DNA of 5,851 bases from UMGS755 sp045602005 (GTDB taxonomy: Bacteria > Bacillota > Clostridia > UBA1381 > UBA9506). The translations under genes and the position numbers were made by a program. The notes under the pieces are model-generated. The model did no database searches and had not been told where the DNA came from. It worked only from the letters and a program-made list of their open reading frames with translations. Positions 4,317 through 5,851 of the stretch are shown here, one piece after another. The DNA is taken from contig JAZSAS010000005.1 in NCBI GenBank assembly GCA_045602005.1, positions 1-5,851 on the forward strand, written 5' to 3'. Position 1 is the stretch's first letter. Each line of letters begins with the position of its first letter.

Positions 4317-5798
4317 TTGAAGGAACAAATCAGTATTTATGAAATTTTTAAACTTTTCTTGGCACATTGGTGGCGCATTTTGCTGATTGCACTTGCGGGT
4401 GCAGTGCTTACCTTTTGTGTTTCAGCATTTTATATTACACCAATGTATGTTTCACGGGGTTCGTTATACGTGAAGAATAATTCTAACCAGAATTCTAACA
4501 GCGTGAACTTGACAGATATTGCAACATCTCAGCAAATGGCGCTTACTTGTGTTGAATTATTAACTTCTAACACGTTTTTGAACCAAGTGAAGGGAAAAAG
4601 CGAATTGCCTTACAGCGTCGGCGAGCTTAGAAGTATGCTCTCATTAACACCCGTGACTGATACCGAGTTTATAGAAATCAGCGCAATTAGTCCTTCGCCG
4701 GAGCATTCGCAGGTAATTGTAAACATGGTTTTAAATTGTGCTCAGGATGAAATTATGCGAGTGATACAAGCTGGTCACGTTAGTGTGGTTGATGAAGCTA
4801 CACTTCCGCAAGTTCCTGCATCACCCAACGTGGCAAAGAATACGATTGTTGGTTTTATGCTTTTTGCGGTTTTGACAATGGGATGCATTTTCTTGATTTT
4901 TAATTTTGACAGTCGTATCAAAGACGGAAATGACTTGGTTGGAGTTCGTGAATTGCCGCTTTTAAGTGTTGTTCCGGATATAGAATCCATTCGTCTGGAG
5001 GAGAAAAAACATGGACAAAAATTAAAGAAAACAATTCTCCGGCGAACTAAAACACAAAATGACGGCCGGAAGGAATTAGACGCTGCCAGAAAAAACCTTT
5101 TAAACAAAGATACAGATTTTAGAGTTGTGGAGGCATATAAAACTGCCAGAACCAATTTGATGTTTACATTGGCAGGTGAAGAGGGTTGCAAGAAGGTTCT
5201 TGTAACCAGTTCAATTGCCCAAGAAGGCAAGTCTACTTCTTCTGTTAATCTTGCTATTACTTTTGCACAGACCAATGCACGGGTTCTTCTCATTGAGGCA
5301 GATCTCCGTCATCCCAGATTGCATGCATATTTAGATTTACCGAATAAAAAAGGTATGGCAGAGTATTTGGGTGGTTTTGTGGAAAATCCAAAAGAATTGA
5401 TTCAGCATGTGCCACAGTATAAATTTGATTGTATCACCAGCGGTCACATTCCGCCCAATCCGACTGAGCTTTTAATTTCACCGGCTATGGAGCATCTTTT
5501 GACAGCTTTATCGGCAGATTATGACTATATTTTTGTAGATTCACCGCCGGTTAATGTTGTTACTGATTCAGTTGCAATTGCTAAGTTGATGACGGGTGTT
5601 GTTGTGGTTGTTCGTCAAAATTATACTAGAAAAGAAATTGTAGAACAGGCAGTATCAGCTTTGGAATTCAGCCGGACAAAAATTTTGGGTTATGTTTTGA
5701 ATCGTTCCGAGCAATCCAATCAAAAAAAATATGGCCGCTATAAATATGAATATCGATATGACAGTTATGAAAACAGAGATTCAGATATGAATGTCTGA
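4317..5798 (+). CDS. Fused Wzz/CpsC-type regulator and BY-kinase (tyrosine autokinase)
   Basis: This encodes a 493-residue inner-membrane protein controlling capsule or exopolysaccharide chain length. It starts at TTG 4317, eight bases after GAGGAG (4303-4308). The Wzz-like part has membrane segments at about 19-41 and 174-196 flanking an external loop, with the proline motif PQVPASPNVAKN (164-175) before the second. A basic linker (225-260) leads to the cytoplasmic kinase. The kinase has EAYKTARTNL (272-281), Walker A in SSIAQEGKST (298-307), Walker A' LLIEADLRHP (324-333) and Walker B YIFVDSPP (404-411). The tail holds six tyrosines between 472 and 484, the usual autophosphorylation cluster. 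The first acid of Walker A' is Glu where DxDxR is the rule, and the P-loop has Gln where Gly is common. Many Firmicutes split these domains into CpsC and CpsD; here they are joined, Wzc-style. The CpsB-like gene follows directly. Confidence 0.95.
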   Translation: MKEQISIYEIFKLFLAHWWRILLIALAGAVLTFCVSAFYITPMYVSRGSLYVKNNSNQNSNSVNLTDIATSQQMALTCVELLTSNTFLNQVKGKSELPYSVGELRSMLSLTPVTDTEFIEISAISPSPEHSQVIVNMVLNCAQDEIMRVIQAGHVSVVDEATLPQVPASPNVAKNTIVGFMLFAVLTMGCIFLIFNFDSRIKDGNDLVGVRELPLLSVVPDIESIRLEEKKHGQKLKKTILRRTKTQNDGRKELDAARKNLLNKDTDFRVVEAYKTARTNLMFTLAGEEGCKKVLVTSSIAQEGKSTSSVNLAITFAQTNARVLLIEADLRHPRLHAYLDLPNKKGMAEYLGGFVENPKELIQHVPQYKFDCITSGHIPPNPTELLISPAMEHLLTALSADYDYIFVDSPPVNVVTDSVAIAKLMTGVVVVVRQNYTRKEIVEQAVSALEFSRTKILGYVLNRSEQSNQKKYGRYKYEYRYDSYENRDSDMNV

Positions 5799-5821
5799 GT
5801 ATGCAGCACAGGAGGCGGAAT

Positions 5822-5851
5822 ATGATGCAGTTAGTCGATTTTCATTCTCAT
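5822..5851 (+). CDS. Start of a CpsB/CapC-type PHP tyrosine phosphatase, cut by the window edge
   Basis: Ten codons read MMQLVDFHSH before the window ends. DFHSH is the first metal-binding motif of PHP-domain phosphoesterases and, directly after a BY-kinase, points to the CpsB/CapC/YwqE phosphatase that removes phosphate from the kinase tyrosine tail. GGAGG (5811-5815) lies six bases before the ATG at 5822 and nine before the ATG at 5825, so either could be the start. The 23-base gap to the kinase stop implies one operon. His8 and His10 would be manganese or similar metal ligands. Confidence 0.8.
   Translation, partial: MMQLVDFHSH

Noticed and set aside
4775..5293. 172-codon minus-strand ORF inside the kinase gene
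   Set aside because: It is the antisense shadow of a confidently identified kinase, with no promoter or Shine-Dalgarno.
1..5851. CRISPR array, replication origin, toxin-antitoxin pair or other defence system
   Set aside because: No spaced direct repeats, DnaA-box clusters or recognisable paired small genes were seen on either strand.

Overview
The window looks like a chromosomal segment from a low-GC anaerobic Firmicute, most likely class Clostridia. The basis is sigma-A type promoters (one an exact TTGACA-17-TATAAT), strong GGAGG-type ribosome binding sites, TTG starts, AT-rich intergenic DNA, a tRNA with an encoded CCA, and the gene families present. No species can be named from the sequence alone.

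Positions 1-1600 are a scarred, accessory-like stretch. A rightward-truncated gene on the minus strand (start at 106) has a good promoter with a perfect palindrome in its spacer. It is followed by a MITE-like element with 16-17 bp terminal inverted repeats (193-354), a GC-rich hairpin (363-381) and an AT-rich orphan gene (425-1030) that appears to lack its 5' end. Then come a minus-strand tRNA-Leu(CAG) with its terminator, a second minus-strand terminator, and a 361-base gap (1292-1652). The gap holds a probable serine-recombinase C-terminal remnant, a doubtful 40-codon ORF and a bidirectional terminator. This reads as the debris of past mobile-element traffic beside a tRNA gene.

Positions 1653-5851 are orderly and well insulated. 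A YitT-family membrane protein (+) converges on a HAD-IB phosphatase (-) across a shared 17-bp-stem terminator. The HAD gene and an MgtC/SapB-family membrane protein (+) diverge from an intergenic region in which two promoters have mirror-image -35 elements. The mgtC-like gene has a roughly 110-nt leader with a possible 24-codon upstream ORF that ends inside its Shine-Dalgarno, and it ends at a strong terminator. A fresh promoter then starts an exopolysaccharide-control operon: a fused Wzz/CpsC-like chain-length regulator plus BY-kinase (CpsD-like), followed by the first ten codons of a CpsB/CapC-type PHP tyrosine phosphatase. Kinase and phosphatase would set the phosphorylation state of the kinase tyrosine tail and so control capsule or exopolysaccharide polymerisation. 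The rest of that locus presumably lies to the right.

I did not find a convincing undescribed biological system. The most checkable novelties are the putative leader peptide upstream of the mgtC-like gene, the mirrored divergent promoter, the MITE-like repeat and the orphan truncated gene beside it.
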